This document shows, in pieces, positions 1-8,381 of a DNA stretch of 33,343 nt; position 1 is the stretch's first letter; each line of letters begins with the position of its first letter. The notes under the pieces were generated by a model. It searched no databases. It was not told the origin of the DNA and saw only the letters and a list, made by a program, of their open reading frames with translations. Source of the DNA: Bordetella parapertussis (GTDB taxonomy: Bacteria; Bacteroidota; Bacteroidia; Chitinophagales; Chitinophagaceae); contig CALQJX020000033.1 of assembly GCA_943331005.2 (NCBI GenBank), forward strand, positions 1 through 33,343, given 5' to 3'. Made by a program: the position numbers and the translations under genes.

Positions 1-149
1 AGGTAGTGTACAGAGGCGCAGCAACAACCAAACAAGGCAAACTGGATACACAGGTGCAGCTGGACAACAAACTGGCGAACGGCATGTATATCCTCACACT
101 CCGCAACGGAACAGAACAGAATGTGTTCCACTTCGTATTGGAGCAATAA
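1..149 (+). CDS. C-terminal fragment of a T9SS-sorted surface protein (5' end outside window)
   Basis: The reading frame is open from base 3 to the TAA at 147-149 and is cut by the window edge, so only about 48 residues are visible. They match the last part of a type A T9SS C-terminal sorting domain: a KLDTQVQLDNKLANGMYILTL stretch (the usual L..L..G.Y.L.I pattern), then a final beta strand ending in HFVLEQ. Such domains direct Sec-exported proteins through the type IX outer-membrane translocon to the cell surface or medium. The next gene ends very similarly (IIHFVVK), so the two are probably adjacent T9SS cargo genes. The function of the missing N-terminal part cannot be judged. A strong terminator follows directly. 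Confidence 0.8.
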   Translation, partial: VVYRGAATTKQGKLDTQVQLDNKLANGMYILTLRNGTEQNVFHFVLEQ

Positions 150-156
150 TTTTTTT

Positions 157-187
157 GAATGTCCGGCATTGCCGGACATTCTTTTTT
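157..187 (+). terminator. Rho-independent terminator of the first (partial) gene
   Basis: A perfect 11-bp stem (157-167 with 171-181, loop ATT) is followed by a T run at 182-187. It starts 8 bases after the stop codon and separates the partial cargo gene from the next one. Confidence 0.9.
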
Positions 188-329
188 AGTATTGTACAGC
201 GCAGATTACATTAATGATTAATTAATTCATATCTATAGCTTGTACAAACCAATAAGTACCATTAACTTTAAATGTTTTTCCATATCGTATTTAGAAGATA
301 CATTGATAATAACTTTATATTAAATTAAG

Positions 330-2654
330 ATGAGAAAAGTTTTACTGTTTATTGTTTGTTTAGTCTGTTTGCAAGCTGAAAAATTGTCTGCAGCAGTAAA
401 TGTGAATCCCGCAACTGGGGGGACAAATATTTGTTCGATCAAAGCAGCAACAGGAAGCGCTCCGGCATTCACCACTCTGGGAACCATTAATTTTTTTGAG
501 ACAAACTCAGCTGATATTACACTGGGCCCTCACACCCTAGTAATTTCTGCTCCTACAGGCTGGCAATTTAACACAGCAGCAACACCTGTTTTAAATTTTA
601 CCGCCGGACGAAATATTACTGCGATTACATTCGCTGGTATGACAACGACTACAATTACTGTAAATGTAACAACCTCGGGCACTACACTGTTCGATGGATT
701 TAGTATAGCGAATGTTCAGGTACAGGCAACTACTACCGGTTCTGCAGCAGGAAATATTAACCCGACTTCTTCTGTTGGCATGACAGGCTTACTTGCTACT
801 GCGAATGTAGCCTCGCTTTCTTTGCAAGCTGCAGTTACTCCATCAGTAACAACAGCTCAGACGCCGGCTGGTGCTATATGTGCCGGCACTTCTGTAACAT
901 TTACAGCAACACCGGTAAACGGGGGTGTACCTTCATATCAGTGGTCACTTAACGGCACACCGGTTGCAGGCGCTACTAATACTACTTATGTGAATAGTAC
1001 ACTTGCCAATGGTAATACAATTGTTGTAAGAATGACTGCAACAGGTTGCGTTACAACTACAACTGTTAACTCTGCTACTACAACCATGACAGTAAACCCA
1101 ATACCTGCAGCACTTACTGGTGTATTTACAGTATGTCCTACTGGTAATACTTCGCTGTCAAGTACCACTCCGGGTGGCGTTTGGACAAGTACTGCACCCG
1201 CTTTTGCTACCGTGGCTTCGGGTGTTGTTACAGGTGTTATTGCAGGTAATTCTACTATCAGCTATAGCGTATTGGGATGTGTTACTTCAGCAATAGTTAC
1301 TGTAAACACAGCACCGGCAGCATTTGCTGTAACGGGTGGTGGTAGTTTCTGTGCAAGTAGCACTAGCGGTTTACCTGTTGGTTTGTCTGGCTCAGTATCA
1401 GGAATATCCTATACTGCATATAATGGTGCTACATCAGTAGGAACTGTTGGTGGTACAGGAACTCCAATTAGTTTTGGTTCATTTACAACAGCTACTACAT
1501 ATACTGTACTTGCAACAAACCCTGCAAATACATGTTCTACCCCAATGATCGGCAGCGCAACTATATTAGTTACGGCACCGGTAACTCCATCTGTAACGCT
1601 GGTGGCTCCAACTGCTGCAATTTGCAATGGCACATCTGCTTCATTCTCTTCAACAATAGTAAATGGTGGACCTACACCAGCTTATCAATGGTTGGTAAAC
1701 TCGATTGCTGCCGGTACCGGTGCAACATTCTCTTATGTACCAGTAAGCGGAGATGTTGTATCTGTAGTATTGACCCCCGGTGGAATTTGTACAGATCCGG
1801 TAACTGTAAGTGACGACTATACAGTAACTACCACTGCAATAGCAACACCTGGCATTACCATTTCTGTAGGACCAAGTAACCCATCATGCCTTGGTTCATT
1901 GGTTTATTTTTCTTCAATACCTTCTTTTGGCGGTACCGCTCCAACATACACCTGGACGAAGAATGGTGTGAATGTTGCTACAGGACCTGCTTATTCTTAC
2001 ATACCTGTGGAAGGTGATGTTGTTTATTGCAGAATCAACAGTAACTATGTTTGCCGTACATCTGACACTGCCACTAGTAGCAATATCACTATGCACACTC
2101 AGGTATCAGCACCATTGCCGGTAGTGAATTTAATAGCTACTCCGGGTACCAATGTACCTGCAGGTACATCTGTAACACTTACAGCAGCAGTTTCAGGTAC
2201 GACAATAGCAGTATCTTATCAGTGGCTGGTAAATGGCACACCAATTCCGGGTGCTACGCTCTCTTCATTCACCAGCAATACTTTTGTTGATGGAGATATC
2301 GTTACCTGCCAGGTAACTAACAATGACCCATGTGCTAAGTTTACCCTAAAATCTGTTAAGTTTACCGACCCTACTTTTGTAGGTGGCCCATTGGGTACTG
2401 CACCAGTAGCATTCTCTATGATGCCTAATCCTAACTCAGGTACATTTACGGTAAAAGGATCTGTAACTACTAACGAGCCTGTAACAATGCGCGTGAATAA
2501 TGTACTTGGACAGAATGTGTACACAAACATAACGATTGCCAAAGGTGGTGAAGTTGAAGAACAGGTATCTTTGCAGCATATTCCTGCAGGTATCTACTTC
2601 CTGAGTATCAATGCAGGAACTGAAACACAAATCATACATTTTGTTGTGAAGTAA
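330..2654 (+). CDS. Secreted Ig-like repeat protein with T9SS type A sorting domain (774 aa)
   Basis: Residues 1-21 form a Sec signal peptide (MRKVLLFIVCLVC, then a small-residue cleavage region). The body is Thr/Ser/Ala/Gly-rich and made of beta-sandwich-like modules. Several carry the YQW...NGTPV pattern of PKD/Ig-like units (about residues 200, 450, 540 and 630). One, at about residues 250-330, is a GGVWTS...VTGVIAGNSTISY module closely similar to the repeats of the 2360-aa adhesin at 20516-27598. Residues of about 695-774 are a T9SS type A sorting domain with the MPNPNSGTF motif and final HFVVK strand. The product should be exported by Sec, then T9SS, and sit on the cell surface or be released. 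The ATG start leads straight into the signal peptide. Near-consensus -7 elements (TAACTTTA) lie at 263-270 and 310-317. No catalytic domain is recognised; an adhesive or structural role is inference. Confidence 0.85.
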   Translation: MRKVLLFIVCLVCLQAEKLSAAVNVNPATGGTNICSIKAATGSAPAFTTLGTINFFETNSADITLGPHTLVISAPTGWQFNTAATPVLNFTAGRNITAITFAGMTTTTITVNVTTSGTTLFDGFSIANVQVQATTTGSAAGNINPTSSVGMTGLLATANVASLSLQAAVTPSVTTAQTPAGAICAGTSVTFTATPVNGGVPSYQWSLNGTPVAGATNTTYVNSTLANGNTIVVRMTATGCVTTTTVNSATTTMTVNPIPAALTGVFTVCPTGNTSLSSTTPGGVWTSTAPAFATVASGVVTGVIAGNSTISYSVLGCVTSAIVTVNTAPAAFAVTGGGSFCASSTSGLPVGLSGSVSGISYTAYNGATSVGTVGGTGTPISFGSFTTATTYTVLATNPANTCSTPMIGSATILVTAPVTPSVTLVAPTAAICNGTSASFSSTIVNGGPTPAYQWLVNSIAAGTGATFSYVPVSGDVVSVVLTPGGICTDPVTVSDDYTVTTTAIATPGITISVGPSNPSCLGSLVYFSSIPSFGGTAPTYTWTKNGVNVATGPAYSYIPVEGDVVYCRINSNYVCRTSDTATSSNITMHTQVSAPLPVVNLIATPGTNVPAGTSVTLTAAVSGTTIAVSYQWLVNGTPIPGATLSSFTSNTFVDGDIVTCQVTNNDPCAKFTLKSVKFTDPTFVGGPLGTAPVAFSMMPNPNSGTFTVKGSVTTNEPVTMRVNNVLGQNVYTNITIAKGGEVEEQVSLQHIPAGIYFLSINAGTETQIIHFVVK

Positions 2655-2680
2655 GCAATTATCTCATCAATACCACATAA

Positions 2681-2715
2681 AATAAGGCCATCTCATAAAA
2701 TGAGATGGCCTTATT
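2681..2715 (+). terminator. Long hairpin terminator after the 774-aa cargo gene
   Basis: A perfect 16-bp inverted repeat (2681-2696 with 2700-2715, loop AAA) begins 26 bases after the stop codon. The U tract is weak (TTATT within the arm), but the stem is very stable. Between it and the next hairpin (2716-2895) no gene or clear signal is seen. Confidence 0.8.
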
Positions 2716-2895
2716 CGTTAAGATTACATTTGAAAAATTGATTAGACTGGAACTACAATCATATTTGTGCCAATTCAACCACACTCCGATCTTATGATAA
2801 CAGATACCATTGTCATGTAAACAGTGCATTATTCATCCGGAGTAAATAACTGACTAGTTTTTATACTCAATAGAATATACCGTATCCATAAAATC

Positions 2896-2926
2896 AACGA
2901 AGCTGCCCTACCTGGACAGCTTCGTT
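2896..2926 (-). terminator. Terminator of the leftward methyltransferase gene
   Basis: Inverted repeat 2896-2905 with 2917-2926 (AACGAAGCTG / CAGCTTCGTT), just past the stop codon of the minus-strand gene ending at 2953. On the minus strand the stem is followed by GATTTTATG, a short U-rich stretch. Together with the hairpin at 2681-2715 it separates convergent genes. Confidence 0.7.
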
Positions 2927-2952
2927 GCAAAAAATATTCAAATAAATTGAAA

Positions 2953-3681
2953 TTAAACCTTACCCTGAGAAACACAGGTAACCCCGCATAACTTATTGGC
3001 AGAGGCAAGTTTCATATCAATAGAAGTTATACCCAACAATATTTTGTTTACCAGCGGACTAAATGGCTTCATGTTTGAAGTTGCATCCTTGTTCTTCTTC
3101 AGATTATCGAGCTTGCGGGCTGTCCATACCATTGGGAACAGACTACCGTATAGATAGTATGAATTGGAAATGTTGAAATGAGCCTGATTGAGTATCTTCT
3201 CCAGCATATCTATCTTGTAGCGCCTGTAATGACCCAGATACACATCGTGACCGCTCCACAGTGAGTTGAAAGCAGGTACAGTAATGAAATAATGGTTATT
3301 ATCACCAGAACTGGCTGCTTTAATATCTTTCAGCATCTGCAGGTCGTCTTCAATATGTTCCAGCACATCCATAAGGATAACCAGCCCATTTTCGATCTTG
3401 TCGGGAATGCGCAGCGTCTTCTCTATCTTGGCTCCAGCAGTAGCAGATATCTCTTCGGCAGTATAGTTGATATCAACCAGATATACTTTTTTGATGCTGT
3501 TCCCAAACTCACGCTCTAGGCTAATGGCAAAAAAGCCGGAACCCGAACCTACGTCTACAATAGTAAGCGGAATATTATTGCGCAACAATTTTTTGGTATA
3601 TGCTATCAGTGGCTGTATTTTGCTCTGATAATACCAATGCACTTCAGGGTTTATTCCGTTTTCTAATTCTTTAAGATCCAT
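2953..3681 (-). CDS. Class I SAM-dependent methyltransferase (242 aa)
   Basis: This is a Rossmann-fold methyltransferase of the Methyltransf_11/UbiE-like type. Motif I is VDVGSGSGFF (residues 42-51), the acidic ribose-binding end of strand beta2 is D70 (VYLVDI), and the post-I/motif II region is LMDVLEHIEDD (103-113). A conserved YLGHYRRY follows at about residue 155; in related enzymes this region contributes to the acceptor site. There is no signal peptide, so it is cytoplasmic. The substrate cannot be read from sequence. It is transcribed divergently from another methyltransferase next to a glycosyltransferase, so lipid-linked sugar, polyprenyl or quinone substrates are all possible. The start ATG lies about 40 bases from a consensus -7 element (3720-3727). 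It is monocistronic, closed by the terminator at 2896-2926. Confidence 0.8.
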   Translation of the reverse strand: MDLKELENGINPEVHWYYQSKIQPLIAYTKKLLRNNIPLTIVDVGSGSGFFAISLEREFGNSIKKVYLVDINYTAEEISATAGAKIEKTLRIPDKIENGLVILMDVLEHIEDDLQMLKDIKAASSGDNNHYFITVPAFNSLWSGHDVYLGHYRRYKIDMLEKILNQAHFNISNSYYLYGSLFPMVWTARKLDNLKKNKDATSNMKPFSPLVNKILLGITSIDMKLASANKLCGVTCVSQGKV

Positions 3682-3719
3682 TAAGCCGTTTTTAGCATGA
3701 GATAAGGCTGTAAATTTAG

Positions 3720-3727
3720 CAAATTTA
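3720..3727 (-). promoter_or_regulatory. Bacteroidota -7 promoter element for the leftward methyltransferase
   Basis: On the minus strand this reads TAAATTTG, a full match to TAnnTTTG, and predicts a leader of about 33 bases. No clear -33 TTTG is seen. It lies only 2 bp from an oppositely directed element. Confidence 0.55.
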
Positions 3728-3729
3728 AT

Positions 3730-3737
3730 TACTTTTG
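3730..3737 (+). promoter_or_regulatory. Bacteroidota -7 promoter element for the rightward methyltransferase-glycosyltransferase pair
   Basis: TACTTTTG, a full match to TAnnTTTG, about 108 bases upstream of the ATG at 3846. It is back to back with the minus-strand element at 3720-3727. Confidence 0.45.
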
Positions 3738-3845
3738 AAACTTACTAAACTGTGTAATCACAACAATACAGTGAAAAAATATTTCCCGAAAGTATGAGAT
3801 TTTCTGGATTATTATTTTCTTTCCTGTGATCAATGTCTCAAATAG

Positions 3846-4544
3846 ATGAATCGTTCCATAACTAATGCCATACGATATGTAATGGACAATTGGCTGCCAC
3901 CGGTAATTCGTGATTCCAATTGGTTTATGTATCCATTTTTTCACATATGGTTCAAAGGCAAGAATGTTCGCCTTTATATGGACTTTAAAGAAATAGCATA
4001 TACCCTATCCGAAGAAGAGTTTTCTGAGATATACCGCAATCTGGATTGCCTTGCTTATGACAGACCAGTAGATATGAATATGCCCAGCATAAAGTATCTG
4101 GTAGCATCTATAGATAAAGATGCCAAAACTTTACTGGATGTAGGTTGCGGAAGAGGTTTTCTGCTCAACTATATAGGAGAGCATACAGATCTGGCTACAA
4201 CCGGATGCGACCTTTACGACTCTGTAACAACACTCAAAAAGGCTGATTATAAAAAAGGATCTATATACAAACTGCCTTTTGCAGATAATGAATTTGATGT
4301 AGTTACCTGCTCTCATACTATAGAACATCTTCGCGATCTTCAGCCTGCGCTGGAAGAACTGAAACGTGTAGCTCGTAAACAGCTAATTATTGTAACACCT
4401 CGTCAGCGATATTACTTCTACACTATGGATCTGCACCTGAACTTCTACCCGATTGCTTCTTATCTGCAAAAGGAGATCAACATTGATAATAATATTTGCA
4501 CAAACATTCAGGGCGACTGGGTATACATTGGCAACCTTAATTAA
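3846..4544 (+). CDS. Class I SAM-dependent methyltransferase (232 aa), first gene of a glycosyltransferase operon
   Basis: The SAM-binding core is clear. Motif I is DVGCGRGFLL (98-107), the beta2 acidic residue is D122 (TGCDLYD), then LPFADNEFDVV (143-153) and THTIEHL-type motif II (SHTIEHLRDL, 156-165), as in Methyltransf_11 enzymes. About 90 residues precede the core and contain the aromatic segment WFMYPFFHIWF (26-36), possibly a membrane-surface anchor. The C-terminus is short. It lies 15 bases upstream of the GT2/GT-C fusion gene, so the two are very probably co-transcribed. A role in methylating a lipid-linked or protein-bound glycan is inferred from this context. It is not closely similar in sequence to the divergent methyltransferase at 2953-3681 outside the shared motifs. 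Confidence 0.8.
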   Translation: MNRSITNAIRYVMDNWLPPVIRDSNWFMYPFFHIWFKGKNVRLYMDFKEIAYTLSEEEFSEIYRNLDCLAYDRPVDMNMPSIKYLVASIDKDAKTLLDVGCGRGFLLNYIGEHTDLATTGCDLYDSVTTLKKADYKKGSIYKLPFADNEFDVVTCSHTIEHLRDLQPALEELKRVARKQLIIVTPRQRYYFYTMDLHLNFYPIASYLQKEINIDNNICTNIQGDWVYIGNLN

Positions 4545-4559
4545 TTATTCTATTTTAAA

Positions 4560-7500
4560 ATGAAGCATAACCAGCCGTCGCAACCTGTAAAGAGTACCAA
4601 TACCGGAGCAAAAGATATTTTGCTTTCACTGGTAATACCCTGCTATAATGAATCGGCAAGAGTAGATATAATGCTCGAGGGTATAGCAGATTTTGAAGAG
4701 AAATGGAAGGGCAACTATGAAGTAATAGTTGTTGATGATGGCAGCAAGGACGATACTGTTCAGAAGATAAACCAGGCAGTTGCTACTAAATATGCCTACC
4801 TGAAAGATAAGTTGACAATAGAACTGTTGATACCCAATGGAGGCAAGGGAGGAGCACTGAAAAGAGGTGTGGGTATAGCAAAAGGAGATTACATTCTGAC
4901 GTTGGATGCCGATATGTCTACCAGACCATCGGATCTGATACAGTGGGAGAAAAAAGAGAAAATGCTTTTCTCGGGAGAGCGTGCCGTATACATTGGCTCC
5001 CGTAAACATGAAGAAGGAAACGTAAAAGCACTAAAGAAAAGAAAAGTAATAGGAGGTGTTTTCAACAGTATTGTGCAGATATGCACTACACTTCAGCTTC
5101 GCGATACTCAATGCGGTTTCAAGTTATACCCAAAAGAAGTTGCCAAATTCCTCTTTGGCAATATGCAGAGTACCGGCTGGGAACATGATGTGGAGTTATT
5201 GTATCAGGCAGATCTTAATGATATACGCATAGTAGAAATGCCTGTTAACTGGGAAAACATGCCCGATAGCAAAGTAAATATGATAAAGGACTCTATAAAA
5301 ATGTTCTTTGGTGTATTGGGTATATCATTGAGAATATGGTTATTCAACACCTTTAAGTTGCCATTTAAGATGCCTGAAGATGCTACGGACGAACAGAAAG
5401 CACGCATCAGAGGCAGGGCTGCATTCAACATACTGGCCATTCTGCTGGTTATTGCCATGCCTGCCATGAGTTTCCAGTATGCAGTAACGGGTGACGAACA
5501 CTGGCATTTCGACTACGGAAACAGTATCTATAATTACTTCTTCAACGGAGATACTGAGGCGCAGACCGCAACCACGGGTATTCAATACTATGGTGGTATA
5601 TTCGATTTCATTACCGCATTTGTGTACAATGTTTTCCATCCATGGGATCACTACACTACCATGCACTTCATCAATGCAATTGTTGGTGCTATAGGTATCA
5701 TATATGCCGGCAAACTTGCTAAATTACTTTCCAGCTGGAATGCTGCCATCCTTACAATGTTCTTACTGGTATTATCTCCGAGTTGGTTCGGTCACAACTT
5801 TGCCAACCCCAAGGATATACCATTCTCTGTAGGCTATACTGCAGGTGTTTACTTCATACTGCAATTCCTCAAGTCATTCCAACGCCCTACGGCAAGACAC
5901 ATTCTAGGTCTTATAGCCAGTATAGGTTGGGCAATGGGTGTGCGTATTGGTGGTTTCCTGCTTATTGCTTATCTGCTTTTGTTCCTGCTCAGTTATGCGT
6001 TCTATACCAAACAATTGAAAGCGGCGCTGAGCAGTAGCATCATCAAACATTTCCTGATAGTTGCTGCTGCGGGATATCTTATAGCTATTCTGTTCTGGCC
6101 ATATGCGCACCTTGGCATAGTAAGCAAACCACTGGAAGCTTTGAAGGTAATGTCGAACTTCTTTGTAAACATTGGCATGTTGTATGATGGCAACAAGATT
6201 CAGAGCAACCAGATACCATGGTATTATATTCCTAAGTACATAGAATACACCGCTCCGCTGGTGGTGCTGTTGGGCAGCTGCATAGGTTTGGCAACAGTTA
6301 TGTTCCTCTTCAAAAAGAACAAACAGCTATTCATATTCTCCCTGTTCGTTTTGTTTTCAACTATATTCCCGCTGGCATATGCCATATACAAAAACTCATC
6401 GCTCTATGATGGCTGGAGGCACTTCCTGTTCATCTACCCGCCAATGGTGGTAATAGCAGCTATGGGCTGGGATATGCTGATAAGCTCGAAACAGAAGGCA
6501 CTGAAGTTTGGCGCACTGGCACTGGTTATAGCCGGATTGCTGCTGCCGGCAAAATTTGTTGCTGCCAACCATCCTTATGAGTCGCTTTACTATAACGAAA
6601 TAGCTGGCGGACTGAAGGGCATGTATGGCCGTTATGAAACGGACTACTACATGCTGGGGGTAAAAGAAGCTACCGAATGGCTGATTAAGAACGAGCATCT
6701 GGAGAATAAAAAAGTAGTGATAGGTACCAATACTACCTACCCCATGATCGCTGCACTCTATCAGTACAACAGGAAAAACCTGCCTGCAAAATATGCGGGT
6801 ATGTACGAACGTTTTGCAGACTTCAGGCAGGACGATGTGTACAAGCAATTTGCGCAGCAGCACCCCGACTTTACAGAACCATTTGCACAAAGCCCGTCTT
6901 ATGTTAGGTTCTACGACAGGTACAGCAAAGACTGGGATTATTGCATCATGTTCTCTCGTTTTGTAGATGCAGCACAGCTTAACAGCGGTAACTGGCCACC
7001 CGAAGAAACTATACACGTAGTGAAAGTGGATGGAGTACCGATAATGGCTATAATGAAGCGAAAGACCAAAAAAGACCTTGCAGGCTTTGAGCTGATGAAG
7101 CAGAAGAGGTACATGGAGGCTAAAGAAATGTTCCTGACTTCGTTGCAGGATTATCCTGGCAATGAACTGGTTTGGGCTGAAATGATGCGCCTTTATGAAG
7201 CAGAAGGCAAAAATGATTCCGCTCTTTATGCAGGCAATCAGGCACTGCGCAAGCATCCTGCAGATATCAATGTATACCAGACTATGGGAAACATTTTGAT
7301 GAAGGATAAGAAAGTAGATGCGGCTAAAGAGTTGTACAAACGACTGGAAAAATACAACCCTAGCTATAGCCATTTCTTCATGGCATATACCTATGCAATG
7401 ACCGGCAATGCCAACGGGGCGTTTAGTGAGATCGATGAGGCTATAGCTGCTGATCCATACAATGATCAGGCATACAGATTAGCTATACAACTGGCACAGC

Positions 7501-7577
7501 AAACCAGAGATATGAACAGAGCTGAGGAATATAATGCCAAAGCTGAGAAAGCTTTCCCGAAACAGGCAGAAGAATAA
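4560..7577 (+). CDS. Fusion protein: GT2 polyprenyl-phosphate sugar synthase + multi-pass GT-C-like glycosyltransferase + TPR (1005 aa)
   Basis: Three parts are visible. Residues 20-265 are a family-2 glycosyltransferase like dolichyl/undecaprenyl-phosphate glucose or mannose synthase: SLVIPCYNES, VVDDGS with DD at 59-60, GGKGGAL, the DAD motif at 116-118, and DTQCGFKLY (182-190). Residues of about 290-700 hold around ten membrane segments. The first extracytoplasmic loop carries TGDEHWHFDY (310-319); acidic residues there are typical of GT-C enzymes of the PMT/ArnT type, which use lipid-phosphate sugars. Residues 838-1005 are TPRs (for example AKEMFLTSLQDYPGN). Inference: one chain charges the carrier lipid in the cytoplasm and transfers the sugar on the periplasmic side, with TPRs binding acceptor or partner. 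It follows the methyltransferase by 15 bases and ends at a strong terminator. Acceptor and sugar are unknown. Confidence 0.8.
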   Translation: MKHNQPSQPVKSTNTGAKDILLSLVIPCYNESARVDIMLEGIADFEEKWKGNYEVIVVDDGSKDDTVQKINQAVATKYAYLKDKLTIELLIPNGGKGGALKRGVGIAKGDYILTLDADMSTRPSDLIQWEKKEKMLFSGERAVYIGSRKHEEGNVKALKKRKVIGGVFNSIVQICTTLQLRDTQCGFKLYPKEVAKFLFGNMQSTGWEHDVELLYQADLNDIRIVEMPVNWENMPDSKVNMIKDSIKMFFGVLGISLRIWLFNTFKLPFKMPEDATDEQKARIRGRAAFNILAILLVIAMPAMSFQYAVTGDEHWHFDYGNSIYNYFFNGDTEAQTATTGIQYYGGIFDFITAFVYNVFHPWDHYTTMHFINAIVGAIGIIYAGKLAKLLSSWNAAILTMFLLVLSPSWFGHNFANPKDIPFSVGYTAGVYFILQFLKSFQRPTARHILGLIASIGWAMGVRIGGFLLIAYLLLFLLSYAFYTKQLKAALSSSIIKHFLIVAAAGYLIAILFWPYAHLGIVSKPLEALKVMSNFFVNIGMLYDGNKIQSNQIPWYYIPKYIEYTAPLVVLLGSCIGLATVMFLFKKNKQLFIFSLFVLFSTIFPLAYAIYKNSSLYDGWRHFLFIYPPMVVIAAMGWDMLISSKQKALKFGALALVIAGLLLPAKFVAANHPYESLYYNEIAGGLKGMYGRYETDYYMLGVKEATEWLIKNEHLENKKVVIGTNTTYPMIAALYQYNRKNLPAKYAGMYERFADFRQDDVYKQFAQQHPDFTEPFAQSPSYVRFYDRYSKDWDYCIMFSRFVDAAQLNSGNWPPEETIHVVKVDGVPIMAIMKRKTKKDLAGFELMKQKRYMEAKEMFLTSLQDYPGNELVWAEMMRLYEAEGKNDSALYAGNQALRKHPADINVYQTMGNILMKDKKVDAAKELYKRLEKYNPSYSHFFMAYTYAMTGNANGAFSEIDEAIAADPYNDQAYRLAIQLAQQTRDMNRAEEYNAKAEKAFPKQAEE

Positions 7578-7598
7578 TAAAAATCAACCTCACAGTAC

Positions 7599-7630
7599 AA
7601 TGCCCGGCAGAGATGCCGGGCATTATTTTT
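7599..7630 (+). terminator. Rho-independent terminator of the methyltransferase-GT fusion operon
   Basis: Perfect 11-bp GC-rich stem (7599-7609 with 7614-7624, loop GAGA) followed by ATTTTTT. Confidence 0.92.
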
Positions 7631-7695
7631 TACTACCATTTTGTGAAACCCAAAATTCCAGACTACCAATTAATGATCATCACTCGAAATGATGA

Positions 7696-8259
7696 TTACA
7701 ATTCTAAATATTCTCTGAAATAGAGCTTATTGCCTGCAGCGGGGAAATATGTGAGACAGGCATAATTTTCTCTATCTTCTACATAGGCATCCAATATTGC
7801 GATCTTGTGTTGATTGATATACTGCTCTTCTTTCAAGGAAAGCAATCTGTCATCATCTGTAGCCAATGAATAGGCTTCAAAACTATCGTAGATGTTGACA
7901 GTAGTATTTGAGTTACCTTACATGGTAAGCAGCTCTTTCACTATGTCTTTGCAGTATGTTTTATAATCGTCTTTCTGTGGGTCCATATTTCTTACCACAA
8001 CACTACATATTTTATGCTCACCATTTTGCAGGGGATATATAGTACTGTGCAATTCAAAACCTATAAGCGAATTACTATCGTCTGTACTATAAATGGTTTT
8101 GTAAATGGTCTTAGCATGTACTGGCGTGCCGGAGTGAGCAACCCTATGTTTGCCGCCCCAAGACCATATACCCGGAAAAGTAATGAGTACATAAAAACCT
8201 GCAACTAATGCCAAAGCGATCCAAGATGAAAGTCGGTAACGGGTATGATATTGTTTCAT
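7696..8259 (-). pseudogene. Membrane-anchored protein frame interrupted by one in-frame TAA (187 codons of sense on both sides)
   Basis: The 113-aa frame ending at the TAA 7918-7920 continues after it, in the same frame, for 73 more sense codons to a second TAA at 7696-7698. The extension begins GNSNTTVNIYDSFEAYS and ends YFPAAGNKLYFREYLEL. It has ordinary protein composition and contains no ATG, so it cannot easily be a separate gene. The simplest reading is one ancestral gene of about 187 codons broken by a nonsense mutation or a sequencing error; readthrough is less likely. The family is not recognised. No terminator or TAnnTTTG promoter was found beside it. Confidence 0.6.
7918..8259 (-). 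CDS. Hypothetical single-pass membrane protein (113 aa as read; probably truncated)
   Basis: The frame starts at an ATG and encodes a positively charged N-terminus (MKQYHTRYR), one hydrophobic segment at about residues 12-31 (WIALALVAGFYVLITFPGIW), and an extracytoplasmic part with two cysteines (HKICS, TYCKD). This is the layout of a type II membrane-anchored or uncleaved-signal protein. It stops after KELLTM at a TAA, but the same frame continues for 73 codons beyond it (see the pseudogene entry). The protein is therefore either a truncated form or one half of a broken gene. No known domain is recognised. It stands alone between the rightward GT operon and the leftward icd gene. Confidence 0.55.
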   Translation of the reverse strand: MKQYHTRYRLSSWIALALVAGFYVLITFPGIWSWGGKHRVAHSGTPVHAKTIYKTIYSTDDSNSLIGFELHSTIYPLQNGEHKICSVVVRNMDPQKDDYKTYCKDIVKELLTM

Positions 8260-8333
8260 GAATGAGTGTTTAGAACATCTAAATTACATTTTTCATTATT
8301 TACATCTTCAAACCCATATTATAAATAAAACAT

Positions 8334-8360
8334 AAAAAAGCCCGGGTAGTTGCCCGGGCT
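8334..8360 (-). terminator. Rho-independent terminator of icd
   Basis: Stem AGCCCGGG / CCCGGGCT (8339-8346 with 8353-8360). On the minus strand it is followed by a run of T (complement of the A run 8334-8338). It starts 22 bases after the icd stop codon. Confidence 0.9.
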
Positions 8361-8381
8361 CTATGAATTAGCTGAACGAAA

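Noticed and set aside
6396..7373. 325-aa open frame antisense to the GT2/GT-C/TPR gene
   Set aside because: Fully inside a well-supported gene on the other strand, with Cys/His/Phe-rich composition and no recognisable domain or promoter.
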